Positions 55,938 through 64,000 of a stretch of 64,000 nucleotides of DNA are shown here, one piece after another. Under the pieces are notes generated by a model. That model had not been told where the DNA came from. It ran no database searches and saw nothing but the letters and a program-made list of their open reading frames with translations. Origin of the DNA: Arenimonas sp. (GTDB lineage: Bacteria; Pseudomonadota; Alphaproteobacteria; Rhizobiales; Rhizobiaceae); contig JAIBEK010000055.1 of assembly GCA_019459145.1 (NCBI GenBank), forward strand, positions 1 to 64,000, read 5' to 3'. The position numbers and the translations under genes are program-made. The first letter of the stretch is position 1; each line of letters opens with the position of its first letter.

Positions 55938-58900
55938 ATGACAGTAGAAGTAATCGGGCGTGCATGCGCCGCACCTGGGGCCGGATCGCCTGAGGCGTTG
56001 TTCGAGATGATGCGTGCGGGGGTCTGTGCGGTCACGAGCATTCCTGGCGATCGCTGGGACCGTGCGCGGTTCTGGCATCCGCAGATGGGCGTGGCGGGCA
56101 AGTATTACACCGATGCTGCAGGTGTGCTCGATGACATCCACGCATTCGACCCGGCCTTGTTCGGCATTTCGCGTCGTGAAGCGACCTTCATGGATCCGCA
56201 GCAGCGCCTGCTTCTGGAACTGACCTGGCGGGCGCTCGAGGATGCCAATCTGCCGGTCGCCAGCCTGCAGGACGAGCGGGTTGCCGTCTATGTCGGCGCG
56301 TCCAGTCTCGACCATGCCAATCTTTCGGTTGAAGATCCCGCGGCGCCGGGTCCGTATTTCATGACCGGCAATACACTGTCGATCGTCTCCAACCGCATCT
56401 CCCACGTCTTCGGCCTCAAGGGTCCGAGCCTGACGGTCGATACCGCCTGTTCGTCCTCGCTGGTCGCTCTCGACCATGCCGTGCGCGCCATCAATTCCGG
56501 TCTGGTCGATACCGCGATCGTCGGCGGCGTGAACATGCTCGTGCATCCGCTGCCCTTCGTCGGCTTCGCCCAGGCGCGCATGCTGTCGCCCGACGGGCTT
56601 TGCAAGGCCTATGATAATGACGGTATCGGCTATGTGCGCGCCGAAGGTGGCGCCGTGCTCATACTCCGGTCGTCCGAGCGTGTCGCCCGCGAGGGTGACC
56701 GCAGCCGTGCGACCATCGTCGCGTCGGGCATCAACGCCGCCGGGCGAACCAATGGCATCTCGCTGCCGTCTCGCGAGGCGCAGGCGGAATTGCTGATGTC
56801 GATCTATTCCGACGCTATCGATCCCCGCGACGTCGCCTTTGTCGAAGGACATGGAACCGGCACCAAGGTCGGAGATCCGGCCGAGGTCTGGTCGCTCGGC
56901 CAGGTGATCGGCATGCGCCGGGAAGAGCCGGTGTGGATCGGTTCGATCAAGACCAATATCGGCCACACGGAACCCGCTTCCGGCTTGCTGGGCGTGATCA
57001 AGGCTATGCTCGCCCTGGAGCACGACTATCTGCCGGCTTCGCTGCATTTCGATACGCCGAACGAGGACATTGATTTCCAGGGTCTCAACGTTCGCGTCGC
57101 GGACAAGCCGGTGGTGCTGGCGAAGAGCGACCGGCCACGTCTGGCCGGCATCAATTCCTTCGGCTTCGGCGGCGCCAATGCGCACGTGGTGATCGCCGAC
57201 CCGCAGGCTGCCACGGCGACCGAGGCGTCGAAGCCGGCCGAGGACGATTCGCCGCGACTTCTGATGGTCAGCGCACACACCGCCGACAGCCTTAAGGGCC
57301 TGCTTGTCGCCTATCGCGACCGCCTCGCTCAGGCCGATAGCGAAGAGGAGGCGGCCGCCATCGTTGCCGCCGCGAGCGCCAACCGTTCGGCACTGCGTCA
57401 TCGTTTCGTGGTCGCGGGGGATCGCGTCCAGGTGATCGAAGCGATCGACGCGCATATTGCCGGTGCGGATTCGCTCGCCGAGACCGGTGAAGCACTGTCG
57501 CGCGACCCGAAGGTCGCCCTGGTGTTTTCCGGCAACGGCGCGCAGTGGGCCGGCATGGGCCTCGAAGCGCTCAGGCACAATGCCTCCTTCCGCAAGGCGT
57601 TCGAGCGGATTTCCGCGCTTTTCTCACGCCAGTCTCCCATCGATCTCAAGGCATCGCTGAGCGATCGCGAACTGGAGAGCAAACTCAGCGACACCAAGCT
57701 GGCGCAGCCACTGCTGTTCGCCATTCAGGCCGCCTTGACGGACAGCCTGGTGGAAATGGGCCTTCGCCCGACGGCGAGCTTCGGCCATTCGGTCGGCGAA
57801 GTGGCGGCCGCCTACGCGACCGGCGCGCTGTCGCTCGAAGATGCGGTCACCGTCATCGCCAAGCGCTCGTTGCACCAGGACGTGCTGGCCGGCGAGGGAA
57901 CCATGGCCGCCGTCAAGCTTGGTGAGCAGGCGGCCGCCGAACTGATCCGCTCGCTTGGCCTGGAAGAGCTCGAAGTCGCAGCGATCAATGCGCCGAACTC
58001 CGTGACGATCTCGGGTTCTTACGAAAACATCAAGTTGCTGCGCGAGCGCGCCCGCAAGCGCAAGGTTGCGGTCCAGCCGCTCGACATCAACTATCCCTTC
58101 CATCACCCGTTGATCGACCGGTCGCGGGACGCCTTCCTCTCCGACATGCCGCCTATCGCGCCACGTCGCGGCGATACGGTGTTCATCTCGACCGTCACCG
58201 GCACCGCGATCACCGGCGAGGCGCTGACCCCGGAATACTGGTGGCGCAATGTTCGCCAGCCGGTGAAATTCCAGCAGGCGGCAGAAGAGGCGATGGCGCT
58301 CGGCTGCAACGTCTTCATCGAGGTGACGCCGCGCGCCATCCTCGGTGGCTATCTTTCCGATATTGCCAAGCAGCGTTCGGCTTCGATCAACTACGTCGGC
58401 ACGCTGTCGCGGGACGATGGACACTTGGACAGCGACCCGATCCTGCAGGCCATGGCGCGCGCCATCGCCTGCGGTGCGGCAGTCGACGGGGCCAAGGTGT
58501 TCGGCAAGCGCAATGCCTTCGTTTCGCTGCCCGAGCTGCCGTTCGAAAAGATCGATCTGCAGCCGGATCGCACCAGCGACCGCGCCGACATTTACGGCCG
58601 TGACAGCGAAGTCGGCTACACGCTCGTCGGCTGGCGGATCGACCCCAACGGCGCGACCTGGAAAAACCATATCGACGCCCATCTATTCCCGGACTTGGCC
58701 GAACACGTCGTCGATGGACGCTCGATCCTGCCGGGCAGCGGTTTCATCGAGATCGCCGTCTCGGCGGCGAGCCAGTTGTACGGGCAGTCGCGCGTCGAAA
58801 TCACCAATCTCGAAATCGTTCGCCCTCTCGAGCTCAGCGAGAGCCGCCTGATCGAGCTTTCGACCGTGATCTCGCCCGAGACCGGCGATCTCGAGATCCG

Positions 58901-61900
58901 GTCGCGCGAGCGGCTGAGCGAGGACGACTGGACGATCCATGCGGTCGCCCGGGTGCGCAAGCTCACCGCTTCCGAGGTGCGCCCGGCGCCCGCCTTGCCG
59001 CAGATCGACGTAACTGCGCAGATTGATGCGAAGAAGGCCTATGGCATCGCCGCCAATTTCGGCCTCGACTATGGCCCGCATTTCCAGCTGATGGAGCGGA
59101 CCATTTGCCGCGGCGATCGATTGATCGAGGTGTCGCTTGGCGAACCCGCGACGCCGGCCCATCCGATGCTGAGCTATAATCTCAACCCGGTTTCCGTCGA
59201 CGCCGTTTTCCACGGCCTGGTTGCCCTGTTCGACCGGTTCAGCGGCGACCATCGCGGCGCGCCTTACATTCCGGTGCGTTTCGGCCAGATCCGCATCGAC
59301 CGCACCGGCGCGACGATCCGTCGGGCGGTGATTGAGATCGACCGGCTGAGCCCGACCTCGATCAAGGCCAAGTTCCATCTGTTCGATGCGGATGGCGAGC
59401 GGGTCGCGTCCTTCGAGGACTGCCGCTTCCGTCGCACCTACCTGAAACAGCGCAAGACGCTCAGCGCGCTTTCCTTCCACTACGAGGCGCTGGCATCGTC
59501 TGTTGCGGGGCGTGCCCTGCCGGCGGCGGCTGCCATCTCCGCGGATTCCTGCTTCGCGCATCTGCCGGAAACCGGCATCGACAACGAGACGCTCCTGTTC
59601 AACGCGGCGATCATGCGGGCCCTGCATGACATGGCAAGCGCTCTCGTTGGCGACAAGGCGAACCTCAGCGCAGCCGATCTTCCGAGCGATCCGACCTTGC
59701 GTCCCTTCCTGTTCAACGGCCTGCACCTGCTGGCCGATGCCGGGTTTATCGAGCAGCTTGACGGGGAATGGATCGTCGATCCGGAATGTCCCCTGCCGCC
59801 GGTCGCCGAGATCCTCGGCGAACTCTACAAGGAATGCCCGGATCGTGCCGTCGAGGCGGTCCTGATCAACGACGTCTATCGCGAAGTGCTCGATCGTCTG
59901 GTCGAGCGCAAGGCCGACGCTGTCGATGACGTCTCGACGAAGCGCGACCATTTCCTCAGCGAGGCGACCGTCGAGCACCAGGAAATCCATTCCATCGCGG
60001 CCCGGTCGCGGATCGCCATCCTGCTGGACGGCCTGCGCGCCTGGTTGGGCAAGCGGACGTCGGAGGGCAGCCTTCGGATCCTCGAGCTTGGCAGCACCTC
60101 GGTCGGCTTGAGCCGCGGCATCGCAGAGATCGCCGCCGACCATGGCGCGCGGCTGGTGATCTATGAGCCGGATGGCGCGCTTCGTCATCGTCTCGAACTC
60201 GCTTTCGAAGATCAGGCCCATGTCAGTGTCCTTTCGCGCGAAGGACTGTCGCGGCTCGGCTCAGCCGATGTTGTTCTGAGCGCCAGCAACCAGCTTCGCA
60301 ATTTGTTGGAGGCGGATTTTGCATCGGAGAAGGGCGCTGAAGCCCTGACCGGTGCTCAGGCCTTGCTGGCCACCGTCGAAGCGCCTTCGCTGTTCCACGA
60401 CTTCGTCTTGGGGCTGTCCGATGGCTGGTTCGCCCGCAGCCAGACCGCCGAATTCCCGATCGGAGCGATGGCGACCGCCAGCGATTGGCGCGCGGTCCTG
60501 TCGAATATCGGCTTTGCCGAGGCGGATGTGGTCCTGCGTGAAATGACCGGCGGGCCGGTCATCACCATCGAAACCACGACCGCAGCCTCCGCTGATTCCA
60601 AAATCTCGGATGCCACAGCCGCGACACAGAACCCGGTCCTGCTCGTTCACGACGGACGGATTGCCCCGGACGCCTTGTCCACGGCAGCCGAAGGTAAGGG
60701 CTTCCCGTCCTTCGAGATCTTTGCCGCAAGCGGCGATCTTACCGCCGACAAGAAGGCCTTCACAGAACACTTCGAGCGGCATGCGGATGGCCCGCTGGAC
60801 GTGATCCATCTCTCTCCGGCCATCGACGCGGCGGCGGACGGCTCTGCCGTGCTTCAGGACAATGTGCTGATCCTCAGCGCCTTTGCCCTGGCGCTTGCCG
60901 ACTATCGTGGATCGCTCGCAAAGGAGCCGGCGCCGATCCGGCTTCTGGTGTCGGCACCCGGCGGTGCGCCGGTGGCCGATCGATCGGCCGCCGACACGGT
61001 CAATTCCGGTCTGTGGACCTTCCTGCGCGTGCTGCGCAATGAATTCGACTTCCTCGATGTCCAAAGCATCGACAGCGGTGCATCGCGCCGCGATCTCGCC
61101 GATCTTATCGCCGACGTGGCGACGATTTGCGTGCCGGGTGTCGCCAATCGCGAATGGTGCGTTAGCATCGACGGCCGAAGCGTGCTCGAAATGCGCGCCG
61201 TTCCGGGCGCAATGCCGGAAGCCAGCGCCGTCACGACCCGCTTCGACGCTGCCGTCATCCGCCAGCAAACGCCGTCGCAGGTATCGAGTATCCGCTGGGA
61301 AAGCTGCGATGTGCCGGCCATCGGCGCGGACGAGGTTCTGGTCGAGGTGGCGGCCACGGGCCTCAACTTCCGTGACGTGATGTGGGCCATGGGCCTCCTG
61401 CCGGAAGAGGCGCTAGAGGACGGCTTCGCCGGCGCTTCGATCGGCATGGAGTTCTCCGGCCGCGTCGTCGCTGTCGGCAAGAATGTCAGCGACATCGCCA
61501 TCGGCGATCCGGTGATGGCGATTGCCGCGGCAGCCTTCTCCACGCATGTCGCGGTCGATCGTGCCGGTGTGGCCAAGCTGCCGGCCGGCGTCGATCCGGT
61601 CGCTGCCGCCTCGATCCCGGTCGTCTTCCTCACGGCCTATTACGCGATCATCGAGCTTGCCAGGGCACGCCCGGGCGAAACCATCCTGATCCACGGCGCG
61701 GCCGGCGGTGTCGGCCTTGCCGCCCTCCAGGTCGCCAAGCATGCTGGTCTGAAAGTCATCGCCACCGCCGGTACGCAGGAAAAGCGTCGCTTCGTCGAAA
61801 TGCTCGGCGCCGACCACATCTTCGATTCCCGCTCCCTCAGCTTCGTCAACGACGTGCTGTCGGTGACCGGCGGAGAGGGTGTCGATCTGGTGCTCAACTC

Positions 61901-63485
61901 GCTGTTCGGCGAGGCGATGGAACAGAGCCTGTCGCTCGTCAAGCCGTTCGGCCGCTTCCTCGAACTCGGCAAGCGCGACTACTATGCCGACAGCAAGATC
62001 GGCCTTCGGCCGTTCCGTCGCAATGTCAGCTATTTCGGTATCGACGCCGACCAGTTGCTCGTACTCCATCCCGAGCTTTCGCGGCGGATGCTGTCCGAGA
62101 TCGGGGCGCTGTTCGAGGAGGGCGTATTCTCGCCGCTTCCCTATCGCGCCTTCGATCATGACGAGATCGGCGATGCCTTCCGGCTCATGCAGAATGCCGG
62201 CCATATCGGCAAGATCGTCGTCCTGCCGCCGAAGGCAGGGGTGGATCGCGTCGCTTCGCGGACGCAGCGCAAGATGGTGGTCGACCCCAAGGGCGTTCAT
62301 CTGGTGGTCGGCGGGATCGGCGGCTTCGGCCTGGTGGCCGCTGAATGGCTGGTCGAGAAAGGTGCGCGTCATGTCGCGCTCTGCTCGCGCCGGGGCGTCG
62401 CCGATGCGGAAACGGCGGCGGCGATCGAAGGCTGGCGCGAGGCCGGCGTCGAGGCCCATCTGTTTGCCTGCGACGTGACCAAGGAATCCGACGTCAAGAC
62501 GATGCTGGCAGCGATCCGCAAGGTCGGCCCGCTGAAGAGCGTCGTCCATGCGGCCATGGTCCTAGACGATGCGCTGATCGGCAATCTCAACCGCGAGCGC
62601 AATCAGCCGGTCATCGACGTCAAGGCCAAGGGGGCCGCGATCCTCGATCGCCTGACCCGTGCCGACAGTCTGGACAATTTCATCCTGTTCTCGTCGGTGA
62701 CGACGCTGGTCGGCAATCCCGGCCAGGCCAATTACGTGGCGGCCAACGGCTTCCTCGAAGGCCTTGCGCGTGCTCGGCGCATCGCCGGACTGCCGGGTCT
62801 GGCCGTCGGTTTCGGCGCCATCGCCGATGCGGGCTATCTCGCTCGCAATACGGAGGTCGGCCAGCGGCTGGATCGCCGCCTTGGCAAGACGGCGCTCGGG
62901 TCGCGTGAAGCGCTGCAATGCGTCGAGGACTATATCGCGTCCGCGCCCGACAGCGTCGAGGCTGCCGTGGTCATGGTCTCGGAATTCGACTGGGGTGCCG
63001 CCCACCATCTGCGGGTGGTTGGGGAAGACCTGTTCGAGGTCGTCATGCGTCGGGCTTCGCATCATGCAAGCGGGGCCGAAGGGGGCGAGATCGACCTTGC
63101 GGCAATGATCGAGGGCAAGACGCAGGTCGAGGCCCATGATATCCTGTTCGACGTGGTGGCGCAGGAAATCGCCAACATCCTCAGAGTGTCACGCGAAAGC
63201 ATCTCCAAGGACAGTGTTCTCAAGGAAATCGGGCTGGACAGCCTCATGGCCGTTGAACTCGGTTTGAATTTCGAACAGAATACCGGCTTCGACATGCCGC
63301 TGAGTAGCCTGGCAGACAATGCCACGGTTGGGGACATCACGCGGCGTCTCTTCGAGAAGGTCAGATCGCGGAGTGATACGGACGAAACGTCGGCCGGAAA
63401 GCCGGACGATCTGAGGATTCTCGACGAATTGAGCCGGCGTCACGGCGGAGCCGATCAGGAAGGCAACTCCGAGTCCTCGGAGTGA
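55938..63485 (+). CDS. rkpA: RkpA-like multidomain type I fatty acid/polyketide synthase
   Basis: The 2515-residue megasynthase is a single reducing module. The KS (about 1-425) has DTACSSS (Cys171), His305 in EGHGTGT and His343 in IGHTE. The AT (about 525-820) has GHSVGE (Ser618). The DH (about 890-1170) has the HVVDGRSILP motif with His923 and Asp in DAVFHGL. A degenerate methyltransferase-like region follows (about 1340-1560: ILELGSTSVGLS, FHDFVLGLSDGWF). The ER (about 1780-2090) has HGAAGGVGLAALQVAK, and the KR (about 2115-2300) has GGIGGFG and QANYVAAN. The ACP (about 2385-2470) has GLDSLMAVEL, Ser2435. No thioesterase is present. Domain order and the next gene match S. meliloti RkpA, needed for capsular K antigen. 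Confidence 0.9.
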   Translation: MTVEVIGRACAAPGAGSPEALFEMMRAGVCAVTSIPGDRWDRARFWHPQMGVAGKYYTDAAGVLDDIHAFDPALFGISRREATFMDPQQRLLLELTWRALEDANLPVASLQDERVAVYVGASSLDHANLSVEDPAAPGPYFMTGNTLSIVSNRISHVFGLKGPSLTVDTACSSSLVALDHAVRAINSGLVDTAIVGGVNMLVHPLPFVGFAQARMLSPDGLCKAYDNDGIGYVRAEGGAVLILRSSERVAREGDRSRATIVASGINAAGRTNGISLPSREAQAELLMSIYSDAIDPRDVAFVEGHGTGTKVGDPAEVWSLGQVIGMRREEPVWIGSIKTNIGHTEPASGLLGVIKAMLALEHDYLPASLHFDTPNEDIDFQGLNVRVADKPVVLAKSDRPRLAGINSFGFGGANAHVVIADPQAATATEASKPAEDDSPRLLMVSAHTADSLKGLLVAYRDRLAQADSEEEAAAIVAAASANRSALRHRFVVAGDRVQVIEAIDAHIAGADSLAETGEALSRDPKVALVFSGNGAQWAGMGLEALRHNASFRKAFERISALFSRQSPIDLKASLSDRELESKLSDTKLAQPLLFAIQAALTDSLVEMGLRPTASFGHSVGEVAAAYATGALSLEDAVTVIAKRSLHQDVLAGEGTMAAVKLGEQAAAELIRSLGLEELEVAAINAPNSVTISGSYENIKLLRERARKRKVAVQPLDINYPFHHPLIDRSRDAFLSDMPPIAPRRGDTVFISTVTGTAITGEALTPEYWWRNVRQPVKFQQAAEEAMALGCNVFIEVTPRAILGGYLSDIAKQRSASINYVGTLSRDDGHLDSDPILQAMARAIACGAAVDGAKVFGKRNAFVSLPELPFEKIDLQPDRTSDRADIYGRDSEVGYTLVGWRIDPNGATWKNHIDAHLFPDLAEHVVDGRSILPGSGFIEIAVSAASQLYGQSRVEITNLEIVRPLELSESRLIELSTVISPETGDLEIRSRERLSEDDWTIHAVARVRKLTASEVRPAPALPQIDVTAQIDAKKAYGIAANFGLDYGPHFQLMERTICRGDRLIEVSLGEPATPAHPMLSYNLNPVSVDAVFHGLVALFDRFSGDHRGAPYIPVRFGQIRIDRTGATIRRAVIEIDRLSPTSIKAKFHLFDADGERVASFEDCRFRRTYLKQRKTLSALSFHYEALASSVAGRALPAAAAISADSCFAHLPETGIDNETLLFNAAIMRALHDMASALVGDKANLSAADLPSDPTLRPFLFNGLHLLADAGFIEQLDGEWIVDPECPLPPVAEILGELYKECPDRAVEAVLINDVYREVLDRLVERKADAVDDVSTKRDHFLSEATVEHQEIHSIAARSRIAILLDGLRAWLGKRTSEGSLRILELGSTSVGLSRGIAEIAADHGARLVIYEPDGALRHRLELAFEDQAHVSVLSREGLSRLGSADVVLSASNQLRNLLEADFASEKGAEALTGAQALLATVEAPSLFHDFVLGLSDGWFARSQTAEFPIGAMATASDWRAVLSNIGFAEADVVLREMTGGPVITIETTTAASADSKISDATAATQNPVLLVHDGRIAPDALSTAAEGKGFPSFEIFAASGDLTADKKAFTEHFERHADGPLDVIHLSPAIDAAADGSAVLQDNVLILSAFALALADYRGSLAKEPAPIRLLVSAPGGAPVADRSAADTVNSGLWTFLRVLRNEFDFLDVQSIDSGASRRDLADLIADVATICVPGVANREWCVSIDGRSVLEMRAVPGAMPEASAVTTRFDAAVIRQQTPSQVSSIRWESCDVPAIGADEVLVEVAATGLNFRDVMWAMGLLPEEALEDGFAGASIGMEFSGRVVAVGKNVSDIAIGDPVMAIAAAAFSTHVAVDRAGVAKLPAGVDPVAAASIPVVFLTAYYAIIELARARPGETILIHGAAGGVGLAALQVAKHAGLKVIATAGTQEKRRFVEMLGADHIFDSRSLSFVNDVLSVTGGEGVDLVLNSLFGEAMEQSLSLVKPFGRFLELGKRDYYADSKIGLRPFRRNVSYFGIDADQLLVLHPELSRRMLSEIGALFEEGVFSPLPYRAFDHDEIGDAFRLMQNAGHIGKIVVLPPKAGVDRVASRTQRKMVVDPKGVHLVVGGIGGFGLVAAEWLVEKGARHVALCSRRGVADAETAAAIEGWREAGVEAHLFACDVTKESDVKTMLAAIRKVGPLKSVVHAAMVLDDALIGNLNRERNQPVIDVKAKGAAILDRLTRADSLDNFILFSSVTTLVGNPGQANYVAANGFLEGLARARRIAGLPGLAVGFGAIADAGYLARNTEVGQRLDRRLGKTALGSREALQCVEDYIASAPDSVEAAVVMVSEFDWGAAHHLRVVGEDLFEVVMRRASHHASGAEGGEIDLAAMIEGKTQVEAHDILFDVVAQEIANILRVSRESISKDSVLKEIGLDSLMAVELGLNFEQNTGFDMPLSSLADNATVGDITRRLFEKVRSRSDTDETSAGKPDDLRILDELSRRHGGADQEGNSESSE

Positions 63486-63503
63486 GTGCCTTGGAGCGCT
63501 GAA

Positions 63504-64000
63504 ATGGATGAGAGCAAGCGGCAGTTCATACTGAACCGCATGAAGGGGTTGCAGAAGGATGTTGAAGCCGGACGTCGTGTCCGGACGGAGCGGTCCGCTG
63601 CGCAGGCACCGGTGCGCAAGCAGCCGGGCTTCTGCGACCTGCCCGAATACAAGCAGGTGGTGATGCAGCAGCTCGCCGGCCAGCATCTGGGCATGGAAAA
63701 TCCGTTCTATCGGGCGCATGAGGGCGCGAGCGGCGCCACCGCGCTGATTGGTGGGCGCAGCTTCGACAATTTCGCTTCCTATGACTATCTCGGCCTCAAT
63801 CATCATCCCAAGGTTCTGGAACGCGCCGCCGAGGCGTTACAAACCTTCGGAGTTTCGGCTTCGGCGAGCCGTGTGGTGGCGGGCGAGCGTACCATCCACA
63901 CTGTGCTCGAAGAGAAGATCGCCGACGTCTACGACGCGCAAGCCGCGGTCTGTTTCGTCAGCGGATACCTGACCAATGTCGCGGGCATCAGTTCGCTAGT
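63504..64000 (+). CDS. rkpG: PLP-dependent alpha-oxoamine synthase, RkpG-like (C-terminus cut by window edge)
   Basis: The visible 165 codons show an oxoamine synthase/AONS family N-terminus: SFDNFASYDYLGLNHHPKVL at about 84-103, then SASASRVVAGERTIHTVLEE and AAVCFVSGYLTNVAGISSL. The lysine that binds PLP lies further on, outside the window. Members join an acyl thioester with an amino acid, losing CO2 (8-amino-7-oxononanoate synthase, KBL, serine palmitoyltransferase). The long N-terminal extension of about 80 residues is not found in BioF and recalls RkpG. ATG 63504 follows GGAG by 7 bases, and the gene starts 18 bases after rkpA. It is therefore cotranscribed and likely takes the acyl chain from the RkpA ACP. 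Confidence 0.87.
   Translation, partial: MDESKRQFILNRMKGLQKDVEAGRRVRTERSAAQAPVRKQPGFCDLPEYKQVVMQQLAGQHLGMENPFYRAHEGASGATALIGGRSFDNFASYDYLGLNHHPKVLERAAEALQTFGVSASASRVVAGERTIHTVLEEKIADVYDAQAAVCFVSGYLTNVAGISSL

Noticed and set aside
58683..60221. Open frame of 512 codons opposite the DH/MT part of rkpA
   Set aside because: Antisense shadow; the sense strand carries continuous PKS domains.

Overview
The window looks like chromosomal DNA of an alphaproteobacterium of the order Hyphomicrobiales, most likely Rhizobiaceae. It is uniformly GC-rich apart from one island. The family-level call rests on the cyclic beta-1,2-glucan pair ndvA and ndvB, the phaA-phaB operon with divergent phaR, kpsMTE-type capsule export genes of the rhizobial rkpTSR kind, and a giant RkpA-like fatty acid/polyketide synthase followed by an RkpG-like oxoamine synthase. 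I recognise no tRNA, rRNA, insertion sequence, prophage or CRISPR array.

Left part (1-11.7 kb): a truncated SbcD/YhaO-like nuclease gene on the minus strand faces a TetR-adaptor-RND efflux operon whose promoter carries a near-perfect 32-bp palindrome. Next come an AcuI-type enoyl-thioester reductase, an outer membrane protein made of two tandem beta-barrel repeats, the NdvA glucan exporter, and an orphan LuxR regulator that keeps every acyl-homoserine-lactone pocket residue I could check.

Middle part (11.8-41 kb): pyruvate carboxylase (TTG start, strong terminator), an OmpA-like lipoprotein, IspG, a YbjJ-like MFS transporter behind a LacI-type palindrome, a DMT transporter, and a second RND pump in an operon led by a DUF2892 membrane protein. 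An M20 amidohydrolase then stands divergent to a TetR-aminotransferase pair. The 2836-residue cyclic glucan synthase NdvB follows, then LysE, a farnesyl diphosphate synthase, MtgA, a glutathione S-transferase and ribosomal protein L32.

Right part (41-64 kb): polyhydroxybutyrate genes (phaR, phaA, phaB), a YunG-like protein, and a block of three minus-strand genes bracketed by two copies of a bipartite repeat. After these come a Suv3-like RNA helicase, an Hsp15-like S4 protein, FdxA and CarD. The last 12 kb is a capsule locus: kpsM-kpsT-kpsE export genes and an AT-rich SGNH-like gene on the minus strand, then rkpA (KS-AT-DH-degenerate MT-ER-KR-ACP, no thioesterase) and rkpG running off the right edge.

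The most interesting system is this capsule/lipid locus. A fully reducing single-module megasynthase with no release domain, followed 18 bases later by a PLP oxoamine synthase, suggests that a long acyl chain is released by decarboxylative condensation with an amino acid. That would give an amino-ketone (sphingoid-base-like) lipid, possibly the anchor or carrier of the capsular polysaccharide exported by KpsMTE. This chemistry is inference; the individual families are recognised from motifs.
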